Positions 25,560 to 36,737 are shown, counted from the first letter of the stretch. The stretch is 64,000 nt of DNA from Antitrichia curtipendula (GCA_951230915.1 OX579641.1:19074254-19138253), one strand, 5' to 3'. The notes: generated by a model not told the origin, from the sequence alone. Translations and numbers: made by a program.

Positions 25560-25897
25560 ATAAAATATTCGTTGTAGGTTATATTTTTGTCTAAATGTAG
25601 AGCTTTGATTCATTCTATTTGGATTGGTGATGTAAACGTTATAGAGCTTCTTATTTTGCGGGCAACTAAAACAATTTCTTGAAAAAAATAATTCTTTCAC
25701 TTTGAATGCTAATATCTTTCAATCTGTACGGTCAAAAACCACAAATTTTTTATCACATATTAATCTAAGACAAGTGTAGAATAAGATCCTACGGTTAGAT
25801 TCTTAAAATTTAATTTTTTAAATTTGTGTGGATGAATGTAAGAAAGTGATAGGTTTGAGTGGTTTCTGACAAAAAAATGGCCTTGGGACTTTAGGGG
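25560..25897. mobile_element. Right-end fragment of a P1/P2-type element
   Basis: Ends CCTTGGGACTTTAGGGG followed by TTAA at 25,898-25,901. It matches the right 200 bp of P1 (GATCCTACGGTTAGAT, TTGAGTGGTTTCTGACA) and the AGCTTTGATTCATTC block of P2. No partner left end was found. Confidence 0.55.
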
Positions 25898-26037
25898 TTA
25901 AAAACAAACAAACTCAACAATGCCCACAGGACAAACCAAACCAGTCATGTCTGCCTCGTCATAGGCTGGTTCACCTTACCAGTGACGTAAACCACTCCTG
26001 GGAAATGTCCCGTTCAATCGGCGGGAAGCTTCTGTGC

Positions 26038-26083
26038 CGTAATCCCCGATTACGCGGGCAAAACCGCGTAATCGGGGATTACG
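26038..26083. repeat. Perfect 19-bp-stem hairpin, GC-rich
   Basis: CGTAATCCCCGATTACGCG at 26,038-26,056 is the exact reverse complement of 26,065-26,083, around an 8-base loop. The stem itself contains the shorter palindrome TAATC...GATTA. Confidence 0.9.
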
Positions 26084-26154
26084 TATTTTTCATCCGGTTC
26101 TGCGTTTTCATCGTGATTTCGTCGTGATTTACGTCGGGCAATACCCTTATCGTC

Positions 26155-26230
26155 GGGCATTGCGCCAAATAATCAGCCCTCCTCGTCGGGCTCCGCCCTC
26201 CTCGTCGGCCGATTATTTGGCGCAATGCCC
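26155..26230. repeat. Perfect 20-bp-stem inverted repeat with repeated loop
   Basis: GGGCATTGCGCCAAATAATC at 26,155-26,174 is the exact reverse complement of 26,211-26,230. The 36-base loop holds CCCTCCTCGTCGG twice. GGGCATTG recurs just outside on the right (26,239) and CAATGCCC on the left (25,919), so both hairpins may sit in one small mobile element of about 330 bp. Confidence 0.9.
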
Positions 26231-26459
26231 TCCTCTGCGGGCATTGCCCTATACATAATTACCTGGTGTGACTGGAGTAGTGCTGAGTGGTGGAAGGCCA
26301 CATTGCAATAAATACAAGAAGAGCAGGTTTCTTGCAACTTGTAAAGTATTTTCGTTTTTGGGGGGGGCACTAAAATTCTCTTGACCAGGTTCGGTACTAT
26401 CTTGGCTCCAGGGTGCGGAAAGACCAAATGAATGTCCCACTTACTGAGTAATGGAATTG

Positions 26460-27400
26460 GGAGGGGTGTATAAGTCAATATGGTAGGTGGCTCTAAATGT
26501 GACGTGGCTCTAAACTCAACCTGTATCACAGAGGTACATTTTACTTTCTTCAATGTACCAACGTTGTACATTTCAGGAGGGGGGCGCTTTTAGAAACTGC
26601 TGCGTTTCAACTTCTAAAAATTGTAACTAATTCCCCAAAGGTCCAAAAAAATTTGAAATAACTTGGATTAGATGTCAATTCCATTTTTCTCCCTAGTAAA
26701 ATCTACTGAAAATTGTTTCAAGGAGTTTAGCTTCTCCCAAAATGCAATCAGCTGTTAAAGGGTTGCTTGAAGAGACTCCTACCTTATATACTTCTAAAAA
26801 TGTTTCCAACAATAGCTTTATTGTTGGTTCTGTCCTTTGCACAAACAATATGTATGCTATGGACTCTCTGGTTTCTGAATCCAAGTTTCCAAATCCTATC
26901 TACAACTGCATTCTCAATACACAACATGGTTAGGGTTTGGTTGGAGTGGGCAGAGCTCCACGATTGCACAATTCATGTTTCTTTCCCAATTCTTACATGT
27001 TAATAGGTTTTCCTGAAGTACAATACCTCTACAGCTCTTTAGAATCATGATCTCTAATATCTCATCCCCTACAAGGTAAGAAGTCCATAAAGCTTCCATT
27101 TAAGAGTTGAAACTGAATTTGGGGAGGTATAAACTTCTTGAAATATTTTTCAGTAAATTTTCCATGAAAGACAAATGGAATTAGCATCTAATCTAAGTCG
27201 TTTCATATTTTTTGGAGCTTTGTGAAAGTAGTTAAGAATTTTTGAAGTCGAAATGGCATGGGGCTCTAAAATTGCCGACCTCCTCAAATGTATACTATTT
27301 GTACATTGCTTGTATAACACAAAATCAACATGTACAATATTTGTACATTTGAGGAAGTGGGTGATTTTAGAGCCCGAATGCTTTAAGAACCTCCTACCAA
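26460..27400. repeat. Diverged foldback, arms about 290 bp
   Basis: 26,460-26,755 aligns with the reverse complement of 27,105-27,400. Shared blocks are AACTTGGATTAGATGTCAAT against its partner near 27,190, TCCAAAAAAATTTGAAA, and the ATATGGTAGG block near the outer ends. The central 350 bp is not symmetric. No transposase or target duplication was recognised. Confidence 0.6.
27261..27375. repeat. Short inverted repeat, 32-bp arms
   Basis: GGGCTCTAAAATTGCC at 27,261 pairs with GGGTGATTTTAGAGCCC ending at 27,375. About 28 of 32 positions match, including CCTCAAATGTA against TACATTTGAGG. It sits on the right arm of the larger foldback. Confidence 0.7.
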
Positions 27401-29240
27401 ATATGACAAAATGGATTCATCAAAGCCAAGGAGTTTTTCACCTTTGAATGCTAAAATTGGCATGTTATAATTTGACATCTATATTTGAAGAGCCTTCCAA
27501 CTTCTTGGTTAACTTTCTACTTTTGTGTAAACATCAAATGTGTCCATATTTTTTTTTATCATTTTGAAGATCAAAGTAGCCAACTATTTCTTCAATACCT
27601 ATGTGATATTTGGATGGTACTTGGTGATATCTATATCAAAAGTAGGTGATACCTAGGTAAAATTTGGCCATTGGTCTTAAAATACAATAGTAAAATGGTT
27701 ATTTGACCCCCTCCAAGGAAAATTTCCTTTACAAAAAATAGCCAACGTCTTTTGGTTTCAACCAAATAGTACAAAATCGTGTATCAAAAAAATATCAAAT
27801 GTGTCACAAATCAAATGTAAGATCTACTTGACTATATGTAGATTTGATGAGCCTAAACTTGACATGAAAAAATGGAGTCTTTGATGAATATTTATTTGGA
27901 GTAATTTTTATTCACTTTGGCCATGTGTCAAACACTTCTAATGCAAAAGATGTGGATATTATAAGGGACAAACTTTTTAAAGTGAGAGATCTTTTTGTGC
28001 CACTGTGTAGAGTACATTTCAAATTTCAAATGTGAACTATTGGTACATAGTGACTATAAAATTGCACAAATAGTCATATGGCACAAAAAAGATATTTTAT
28101 TGTAATTCAAAGCTCACTCGGGACTCTCACTATGACTCTTGTTTTCTTACAACAATTTACGTGATAATGAAGAGTTGAAATAGTGTAAAAGAGATTCTAG
28201 ACCACCTACATAATTTATGCAACCTCATATACATTTTTAGCCTTAAGGCATCACTAAGGATTACACTTGAGAGAATTTGACACTTCAACAATCAAGACCT
28301 TTGCTATAAGTATTAAATTATTAATGCGTTATTGGCTTTTCTATTGAAGAAGATGCTAAATCCATAGTTTGCAACATATTGTATTTAGCATCTTTAAACT
28401 TCTTGCTTTTGATCTAAATTCTAGTCATGTAAATAATCTATTTTGAATTAGATTTAGCTATTGAAGTGAAATTTGTTTGCATCCAATTCCTACTCCAATT
28501 TGAAAATTTTGCAAAATTTTATTGTAATTTGAACCTTGGACCTACATCCACTAATTACAAAATGACATGGAAATTTGGCTTACATCTTGAAGCTCCGTAC
28601 TATTAATATATGTTCACCTGGAGAGAAATTTTCAGTTTCTTAAAGGATATTATGGATATTAAATGAGTTTTCTTCATTCGCTTCTTAAAAACAACGTATT
28701 AATTTCAAAATCTCATTAAAATTAGTATGGATGTTTCAACTTTCTTTAATATTACATCTTCTACTGTCTCACCAAATTTAGAGAATAGATTTATCCAATT
28801 CAAAACTCCAAGTTGTATGCTGACTATCACATACTGTTGCTGTCAACATTTGAAGAGTATGCATAAAGAAACGATAATAAAAGAGCTTGTCAAGTGTGAA
28901 GAGGATTCTAGACCACCTGAGAAATTTCCACAATCCATAAGCATGTTGATTGTACTTGCCCCAAATTGGTATAAATGTTTCAAAACGTACTGATACAACT
29001 AAGTCCTGGACACACATCTCATCATACAATTCATTTCAGATATCTTACATCCAAATACAAAGGATCAACTTACAAACCAATCCAAATCAAAACAACATGC
29101 CACTGGTTTTCTTCCATACAACACAAAAAATCACCTTACAAAACATCTCAAACTCACACTTAACAGCACTAAAAGCGCATTCAAAGCTTTCAATGTTAAC
29201 GTATGTAAGCTGGCTGGATCCATGACGAAAGCGGGTTGCT
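27401..29240. other. AT-rich intergenic DNA and probable COX17 3' flank
   Basis: No gene recognised. A short repeated phrase, GATTCTAGACCACCT, occurs at about 28,193 and 28,905 in the same orientation. The last few hundred bases lie downstream of COX17. Confidence 0.5.
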
Positions 29241-29458
29241 GCGAAACCCTAGATATCACTAAATGATTATTGCCACAAACAGGGCATTGAATTGATGAAG
29301 GGTGAGAATCCCACCATTGTGAATCAAAGATACAGCTCTTCCAAATTCCAGACGAAGGGATTTCGGAACCAACAGTGCGTTCTCTCCTGCAATCTCGAAA
29401 TGTTAAGACAGAGAACGGTTGGTGTCATTGATGGTGCAAAATTAGGGTTGTGTTACCA

Positions 29459-29668
29459 CTATACTTTGAAGCCTTCCTTGCGCAGGCATTGCTTGTGGGC
29501 TTCAATCCATTTGGTGCAAGCGTCCTCTCCGTGTTCCACGACGCATTCGTCTCGCAGCTTCTTGGTCTCCGGACACGCACAGCATATCTTCTTCTTGGGC
29601 GCCTCCGCAGGGGCGACCAGAGGGACAGGGATTGGCTTTCCAACATCTTGACTTGTAGCGTTTCCCAT
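29459..29668 (-). CDS. COX17: Cytochrome c oxidase copper chaperone COX17
   Basis: This protein carries copper in the mitochondrial intermembrane space to Sco1/Cox11 for cytochrome oxidase assembly (family knowledge). The single-exon frame is 69 aa. Residues 27-61 are nearly identical to known COX17: [16 protein letters not shown], then [17 protein letters not shown]. The copper-binding pair is C29-C30, and the twin CX9C motifs are C32/C42 and C51/C61, all intact. It ends GFKV, like other members (GFxV/I). There is no cleavable presequence, as expected for Mia40-imported proteins. The ATG at 29,668 is the only in-frame ATG before the conserved block. A TTTGCAG acceptor-like site about 35 bases upstream suggests an intron in the 5' UTR. 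The first 29 residues are variable and Pro/Ala-rich, as in plant homologues. Confidence 0.96.
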   Translation of the reverse strand: MGNATSQDVGKPIPVPLVAPAEAPKKKICCACPETKKLRDECVVEHGEDACTKWIEAHKQCLRKEGFKV

Positions 29669-29908
29669 CGTGGTTTAATTATAATGCTCCTCCAGCAAAA
29701 CTGCAAATTGCAACAGTATTGTCAATAATCTTACCACAAACACAAACCTAGTGTAGAGATACTACCTTCGAATAAAAACATTGCAACGGAATAATATACC
29801 GACACCAACCAAAATTCAATTGCAAACGCGTACAGTCCAATTAACATAATATATATGTCGTTTGCACGATTGACCTTTCGAAGGAAATTAAGTGACCAGA
29901 AACAATTT
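29669..29908 (-). promoter_or_regulatory. COX17 leader and proximal promoter
   Basis: Non-coding sequence between the COX17 start and the duplicated telo-box segment. It shares GGAAATTAAGTGACCAGAA with the tandem units further upstream, so it seems to be an older, diverged unit of the same repeat. Confidence 0.45.
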
Positions 29909-31009
29909 GCACACCGGCAGCGGAATGGATACACTGACTACAGCCAGAATTGAACTGCAAATGCATAGCCTCTAAAGGAACTTACGATGTCAAAAAAGCA
30001 TCGCGGAATGAAAAACCTAAACCCTAATCACAGACCCGCAACGCTACAAAATATCGGAAAAACGATGTTCGCAAGATCATCTGCTGCCTTTCCAAGGAAA
30101 CTGAGTGAAGGGAAGCGCACGGTCACAATCACCTAAAAGTGAACTTTGTGCTGACCTAATTACACCTCTGCTATGGACTGAGCAGCTCCCAATTGACTTC
30201 AGAATGGAACACACCAACATCACCTAATATCGAAATGCAAACAAGAGCGAACCAAATTAACTTCCTGTGTCACAGAGAATACCATCGAGAGAGGAAAACC
30301 CTAAACCCTAATCGCAGACACGTAACGCCCGGAACACATCAGAAAACACGATGGCACAATTAACTCCGGCCTTTACAAAAGAAATTAAGCGACCAGAAGT
30401 GCACGGTAACGAGAGCGACAACACTGCGCTCACCTAATTACACCTGCAATGGAGTAAATAAGTATCTCCCAGTGGGCTTCAGAATACTGGTCTGGACTGA
30501 ACGAGGACGGACAACTGAAGTTTGCAAGCAGAGCGAAATTGCTACAGTCTAGAAAGTCAGTCACAGACTGCAAATGGTGAAGGGGATGGACACATGTTTG
30601 GGTTTCCACTTTCCAGTTTCCACATAAACCCTAAAAAGGATTTTCTTGGCATTTCTTGCAGCCCAAGGCCTAGGGGGTTCGTGAGTACATTCTCTGTTGC
30701 CGCTGTACTACTTGTCAAAGTACCATAGCAGGTAGACCGGTAGGCTTGAATTGTACTGCATGAAAGCTTAACTTAGGCATATCTGTGACACCGCATAGAC
30801 TGATCAGTCCAAGCGAAGGTTCGCTGATTTAGGGTTAACAAGTGATGTCGCTTTGGTTCATGGATGAGGCTTGCTTTTAGCTTCGTCGACATCACGGAAA
30901 AACCAAATTCCGAGGTCTTTCTTCTACATGGTAAGCAAGATTAGTTTTTTTTTGTGTGTGTGTGTGTCTGTCTGCAAAGTTGTGAATTTCAGTCATTTGT
31001 GCTGGCTAC
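29909..31009. repeat. Direct duplication copy A: telo-box promoter segment
   Basis: Nearly identical to 36,738-37,845 in the same orientation, offset about 6.83 kb. Differences include an 8-base insertion near 30,670 and a different TG-repeat length near 30,955. It contains AAACCCTAA telo-boxes, a conserved splice donor (ATG|GTAAGC at 30,931) and two internal diverged units spaced 284 bp. Telo-boxes are common in promoters of plant translation and growth genes. Here no RPC10-like coding exon follows, so the + strand half appears orphaned. Confidence 0.85.
30012..30490. repeat. Two diverged tandem units of 284 bp with telo-boxes
   Basis: AACCTAAACCCTAATC at about 30,014 and ACCCTAAACCCTAATC at about 30,298 start parallel stretches. 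These also share CAGA-AC-GTAACGC, GAAA-TGAGTGA/TTAAGCGA, GCGCACGGT and CACCTAATTACACCT. The same pair recurs at about 36,848 and 37,125. Confidence 0.7.
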
Positions 31010-31582
31010 TGAGTTTACACAACAAACAAATACATTCAACTCGGTTATTTCTCAAAGAGGAGAAGGGATTCATGAACAAGTGGCGCAACTCAATTGACAA
31101 GGTCTGGTTGAATATGGCAGGGTGCATGGCTTTTTTTTTTTTTCATTATTTATAGGTAGTGCAAAAAACTGATTTCCAGTGCAATGGTGAAGCTATTTGC
31201 AGTCATTGAAATAAAAATGAAACATACAGAATGCGGACGAAAATACACATATATTCATTGAAAGGTGAGTAAATTCAATCCATAACCAAGTAATATTGTC
31301 CTTAAGATTTTGTAGTAATTAAACAATCACATCCATTGAAAATAAGGGTGTCTATTGCCTAATATTCCCTCCAATAAAAATTGTACAACTTTTGAGCAAT
31401 AAATTGCCCTCAAAAAAACATTGGTAGGGTGGCTTGGAATTATAGTATTTCTACAATTATTAGACACCTGGCTTCTCAAGACTCTCAAGAAAATTGACTA
31501 CTAATGGATTCAGTTTCTTTTTATTTGTATGGAGGAGAACATCTGGATGACCTGGTTTTGAACCGTTCATGTTCAAAGTCCT
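31010..31582. other. Intergenic, nothing recognised
   Basis: AT-rich sequence between duplication copy A and the next TTAA-flanked element, with a T12 run near 31,130. Confidence 0.5.
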
Positions 31583-31586
31583 TTAA

Positions 31587-32558
31587 CCCCTAAACATTAG
31601 AGGTCCAACCAGGCTTAAAAACTGCCTACCTTTGCAAGTCTGAAAAGTCAAAATTAGAGTAAGGTATGAAGATCTCAACCGTACAATATTGTAGTGTGCA
31701 TGTTGTAGATGGTGTGAAACAAATTTGGGGTCATTTGAACGTATAGATTAAAAGATTATAATGTTTTAGTATTGAAAAAAGGTGCTGAAATTTTCTTAAA
31801 AACACATTTGGAGGTGAAATTCGATTTCTAAACCTACTCAAATGAAAAAACTTTAAGGTGCAAAGTGATTCAAAAACAGAATATATACACTTTGGTGGCT
31901 AAAAAATATCATTCAAATGAATCATTGTGTCCGCAAAACGGATTTGAAATGTCAGAAAACAGTGAAAACAGTTACAAAAAATCACATCTATGACTGAACC
32001 TCCTTCTACTAAAATGCTTCTCAATCACTCATAACTACTTGGATTGTTATGAAATTTTAACCACACAAACTGGACTAGTATGCGCAACTTTACCAACAAG
32101 TATTATTAGATTTGGACATTGTATGAAGAAGTTATAGGCCGCCAAAGTTCACTGCAATCCACCAATGTCTGGATTTTGAACTTTGAATTGCTCCCAATCA
32201 TTCGAAACAACTCGGATTGACATGAACACTTTACCACAACAATTAGACTTCAGTGGAAACAATATCCAACAAATTTTATTGAAAAAAAACATTAGATTAC
32301 AAAGATATAAGCCCCCAAAGTTGCAGCCATCAAATGCAGTTTGGTGAGCTCAAATTGAACCTATGAACTTTGATTGGCTCCCAAAACTATTATACATCTT
32401 GGATTGATCTGAAAATTTTATCACAGAAACTAGACTAATATGCAAAACTTCTACAACAAGTTTTATTGAATTTTGACATTGGATGCAAAAGTTACAAACC
32501 CTTTGAATTTGACTTTTAGGCTGTGAGGACGTTTTTCGTCCCTTGTGACGTTCAGGGG
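31587..32558. mobile_element. TTAA-flanked element E (972 bp) with internal repeats
   Basis: TTAA stands directly outside both ends (31,583-31,586 and 32,559-32,562). The ends are CCCCTAAACATTAGAGGTCC and the inverse of CCCCTGAACGTCACAAGGG. Inside are three diverged direct units starting near 32,020, 32,191 and 32,378 (spacing 170-190 bp). They share TTGGATTG, TAGACT/GGACTA and ACAAGTTTTATTG-type blocks. No transposase. Confidence 0.65.
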
Positions 32559-32562
32559 TTAA

Positions 32563-33480
32563 TGAACTTTTTAGAATGTCATGCAAGATCCTAGAATTTC
32601 ATGCAATGATGTTTTGAAGCTCATTTTGAAGATATCTAGATAAAGGAATGTACTTGCTTTCTGGGATAATAATTTTTATTTCAACTTGAGCCTAGGAGAA
32701 AAAGCTATACCCTCCTACATGCAAAATATTCTTGTGTGGGCAACAAGAAAAGTAATAAAAAGAAATGAAATAATTTTTAAATTTTATTTCTTTTCATGAA
32801 TTATGTTTATGACTATATGAAAATCTTTGATTCATTCCATTTGGATTAGTGATGTGAAAGTTAGAAAGAGTGCATCTTGTTTTGTGAGGAATTTAGGCAT
32901 TTTCATAAAAAGTAACATATTGGATTTGTTTTTGAAATTTCCACAATTTTTCAAATCAAAAGGTTGATATGGTGTAAACTACTTGATAAAACAATCTCAT
33001 TGCTAGAAATCATATTTTTCAGTTTCATTTTAGAACCATCAAGGATTTAATCTTCCCTTACATCTCATTTCTACTTCTACTAGCTTAACGATTTTTTAAA
33101 GAACAATAAGGTCAATGTTTTTTTTGAAATTTAAAAAAAATAAATTTAATTCAATTTTCCACTATGAAGATTCTAGCCTCAAAACATTATAGCATGAAAT
33201 ATTAAGTTAGGACGATTCAAGTTCTAAAATCTAAGGACTGGAAGGTTCAATTGAAACAATTCTTTTCAATTTGAATACTAATATTCCTTAAGTTTATGTT
33301 GATTGTTAGGCAATGTTGACAAGGTGGATACACCCAAAATCATAGCCTACCTAAAATTGCCATCATTACTCTCAGTACATCTCCAAAATCAATATGTACA
33401 TAGGATAAAGAAACAATTTTAGAACATCTACATAGGAAATTTTGTTAAAGTGTTGATATTCCAGACACCATTTTAAGCCT
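32563..33480. mobile_element. Decayed sequence related to element P2
   Basis: Blocks in the same order as P2: AAGATATCTAGATAAAGG, AATCTTTGATTCATTCCATTTGGATTAGTGATG (split by substitutions), ACAATCTCATTGCTAG and CTTCTACTAGCTTAACGA. Ends are not recognisable. Confidence 0.45.
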
Positions 33481-33609
33481 GTGCGGTCTAAACTGATAAA
33501 GTTTCATCTAGGATAGGTATAGATTTCAAACCACATAGTCTAAACCATAAAAGTGCCATTTAGGACAGGTATCAATTTCAGACCGTGCAGTTTAAACCGT
33601 AAAAGTACC
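33481..33609. repeat. Tandem repeat, about 2.5 units of 55 bp
   Basis: Units share GTCTAAAC-ATAAAAGT, CATCTAGGATAGGTAT and GATTTCAAACC with substitutions. Confidence 0.7.
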
Positions 33610-34220
33610 AAAGTTTGCAGGATGGCACTATTTTCACAAAATTTCCCATCTACCCAAAAATAGCCTTTGACCATTTCAAACTTTTACATACAATGTCCAA
33701 ATATTGCGTCCTTTGGTGCGTTGGAACCTTCTTTCACTTGCCAACAAGAAAACATGAAAATTTAACCAGCGTATTAATAGTAACTAGCCACAGTAGCAAA
33801 AAAATTGATGGTTTGGGAGGTACGTAATGAGTTGAGTAGGGGTCTGAAGTGACATTGCTGTACGTAATGCAAGAGATGTCACTCATATCCCTCAGCGTGG
33901 TGATCAATTGCAATGCTTCAATGTTGCTGCAACCTTGAACATCAATTCATGTCGCCACAGAACATCCTGTCACCACAAAATTGATAATTTCAAGCTGACA
34001 AGTTGAACTAGTATGGAAACCTGAACACGGACTGTAATCACGGGCAGTGTGAATGCCATATACGACTTCTTCTTTCAAGTTCTTTTAGCCAGCGTCAAAG
34101 AAGTGTAATCAACAGTTCAGCATTTCTTTGTGTTATCTCACTGATATCTGCAAAGATTCAGAAACCATTGATCAGTGAGCTTCTCTTTCCGCCACGTCGA
34201 GACGAGATCCAGGACCGGAG
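33610..34220 (+). promoter_or_regulatory. Upstream region of the BTB gene
   Basis: Non-coding sequence that becomes less AT-rich towards the BTB start codon. Presumed promoter and 5' UTR by position only. A CTGTACGTAATG repeat-like phrase occurs at about 33,820 and 33,858. Confidence 0.35.
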
Positions 34221-35528
34221 ATGGCGCCGACTGAGCTTGAGGCAAATTGTGACCTTGATAGTGTCACCATCTTTTTGTTGGAGAAATTGAGTATGGAAAA
34301 GCAAGAAGCAGGCAGCACCAGCAACAAGAGACGTCGAACTAGCGCGCAAGAGTCTGGAAGTGCACGGGGAGCAACGCTGGGCCAAGTGAAGGTGAAGGCC
34401 AGCAGATTGCGACAGTGCAGCACATACTTCGACACGTGCATGAGCGAGAGGTGGGCTCAATCCAAGGTGTCGAAGGAGATGAATTTCCACCTTGAGGTTC
34501 ACACAGAAGTCCGTTACTACGAAGATTGCTTCTCTCGCATGAACTACCTTTACAAGCCAATTGCAAGTGTGGCATGTTGCATTGAGCTTCTGAAAGTCGC
34601 ATCTCAAATCGGCTTTCAGGCTCTGGTGGACATTGGTGTGAAATGCCTCGGAGGAAGAGCCTGGTCTGACGAGGATGAAAAGCTGGTCCATGAGTTTTGT
34701 ACTTCTGGGAATTTGGTTCCGTTTGACTCCCTAACTGATTTGCTGAGAACGCGCTTCCATCAGTTGCCTTTGACTCAAGAGGAGCAGCAAGAGAAGTTTT
34801 CCTTAAATGCTAAGGAATTGTTCAGTCGCTACTTGCGGAATGCCTTACCAGAGGAGTCACTGTTGGAAAGGGAAGCACTTGAAAGTCGGAAACGAAGCCG
34901 GACAAAATTTGCACTGGCATTCCACGATGTGATGTCTGGTGTGGAGTCTGGGGTTGTGTGTGACGAAGTTCTGGAGCACATCCAAAATCTTCTAATGGAC
35001 GCATTGGCTAATCTCTTGACTCGTGTCGATAGAGAAATAAATGATTGGCTTGCAGGGGCCTCCGCTGTGGAAGGCGTGTTGTCAGATATGTGTTGGATTC
35101 TGGAAGTTGCACGACAGGCTAATGCTGCTCAAGCACTAATCGTAGAATTCCTTTTCGAGGACATAGGTCTGTCATGGATGCTTTGTTGCGCATTTTTTAA
35201 TGGTGATCCTTGCTCTCTCAAGGTTAGGCAGTTGAAGAAGTGGGCAGCAATCATCTACGCAGTCTTTGAGGACGTTCTGGAGGGGAAACTGTTTCTAAAT
35301 TCTTTTGAGAGGTCTACTTTGTTCAACACCTGGGGCTGGCTTTTACGAGACAAATTCTTGGGTCTCGATCATAAGCATATTGATGCTGTCCGTGTAAGAA
35401 TCGTCACGACTCTACCGCAAGCAGAGCAGGAGAAATTTTGGATGGAAGCAGATATTGAACCTGAGCGAGGAATCTTGAGGGAGGCTCACAGGATGTGGAT
35501 TTCACGGATGGTCACCAGAAAGGTATAA
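34221..35528 (+). CDS. BTB/POZ domain protein, plant At3g05675/At1g63850-like family
   Basis: Single-exon frame of 435 aa starting ATGGCG. Residues about 52-145 fit the divergent BTB/POZ fold of this plant family. They include VKVKASRLRQCSTYFDTCMS, FHLEVHTEVRYYEDCFSRM, then ELLKVASQIGFQALVDIGVKCL. A conserved WSDEDE follows at 148-153, and the rest is mainly helical. KRRR at 36-39 could be a nuclear signal. Family members are proposed substrate adaptors for CUL3 ubiquitin ligases; the target here is unknown. The frame ends AAG-GTA-TAA, and AAG|GTATAA also resembles a splice donor, so a longer spliced 3' end is possible. It lies between the two copies of the telo-box duplication. Confidence 0.88.
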   Translation: MAPTELEANCDLDSVTIFLLEKLSMEKQEAGSTSNKRRRTSAQESGSARGATLGQVKVKASRLRQCSTYFDTCMSERWAQSKVSKEMNFHLEVHTEVRYYEDCFSRMNYLYKPIASVACCIELLKVASQIGFQALVDIGVKCLGGRAWSDEDEKLVHEFCTSGNLVPFDSLTDLLRTRFHQLPLTQEEQQEKFSLNAKELFSRYLRNALPEESLLEREALESRKRSRTKFALAFHDVMSGVESGVVCDEVLEHIQNLLMDALANLLTRVDREINDWLAGASAVEGVLSDMCWILEVARQANAAQALIVEFLFEDIGLSWMLCCAFFNGDPCSLKVRQLKKWAAIIYAVFEDVLEGKLFLNSFERSTLFNTWGWLLRDKFLGLDHKHIDAVRVRIVTTLPQAEQEKFWMEADIEPERGILREAHRMWISRMVTRKV

Positions 35529-36737
35529 TTACTGCAACAACAGTCCACAGTTTCATCGAACGTGGTCAGAAGCAAGACTCAGGACTAGGGTTCCGCTTCA
35601 GCATCTTGGCGCGGTGAAATTCTCTTTACGTGAATGAAAGTGTAGATAAATTTTGAGACTGATTTCCCTTCAAAAGCAGAAATGTCAGCAGAATATTGTG
35701 GTGAATCTGAATCTGAAGTAGCCCGCTTGTTAAATTCACGATGGCAATTTTCCTTCCTGTAGTCCTTCTGCTCTTCAACTAACTGTTTGAACGTTTCTAT
35801 GTATAATATGGGGGTTACCCCCTATGCAAATACTTTGAACTTACCTTGATGTATGAGGTTTATGCAAACAGCATGACTCGCAGGCTCTTTGGGTGCATGT
35901 CAGTATTCTGCTTTGCATTGTCGAGAATCATCTTCTTTAGATATAGTTAGATGTAGTGATTGGAGTCCTTGTGATTTACTCGGCCGATTCAAGTTTTGAT
36001 AGCTGGTTTTCCGATTGAGTCGTTGCCCGTTGGTGAAATTGCGCAATCCAAGCAATTAGAAAGGGAGCAAGGTTAGGTGAATCTTTGAGGTACTCTTTCT
36101 CACAGTGACTGGTTGTATTATAATCTGAGAATGTTATTACAGTTGTAATCAGCATTGAAGAGTGGGTGTAGGCATGACAAGTAATCGTGCTTCTGCAACT
36201 GCATCTCTACAAATTTTCACAATATTTATTTTTGAAGAAATGGTAAGGTGTCGTGAAACCCTAATTTTGTCCTGGCAGTCACAGTGAGAACAAGTACCTC
36301 AAAGATTCAGGGGTGTATGAAATGCCTGGTCCTGCCTGGGATTGTTTTTGAGCGATAGTAGTGGAGGGACCACTCCAAACAATTCTCTGGCCCTCCTATT
36401 CAGGCTTCATTGAGAGCTTGAAACGTAAGGAAAAGCAGCAAGAGTTGAGAAGAGTGTCCACTACTGGACAGAGTAAGCAATTGCGAATGCTCTGCAATGC
36501 AGAGAGAGCTCTGGGCTTCAGCATTGCGTACTGCCAGTTCGTTCATTCACATCTCTCAACCAAGACAGGAGTAGACTCAAATTCTGTTTGGTCGTGTTAC
36601 TTTCAACTAATTGTTTGAACATGGGCAAGCGGCCTTTTGACCCATAGAGCAAGAATGTGAATAAAGCTGAATGCACAAAATATCCTGTTGTGCTTGTTAA
36701 GCATGAGTTCCCTCTCTTCAAATCCTGAACTCTCACT
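35529..36737. other. BTB 3' flank and intergenic
   Basis: No further gene recognised. CTTTCAACTAATTGTTTGAAC near 36,600 is echoed near 35,775 (CTTCAACTAACTGTTTGAAC), a possible small direct repeat. Confidence 0.45.
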
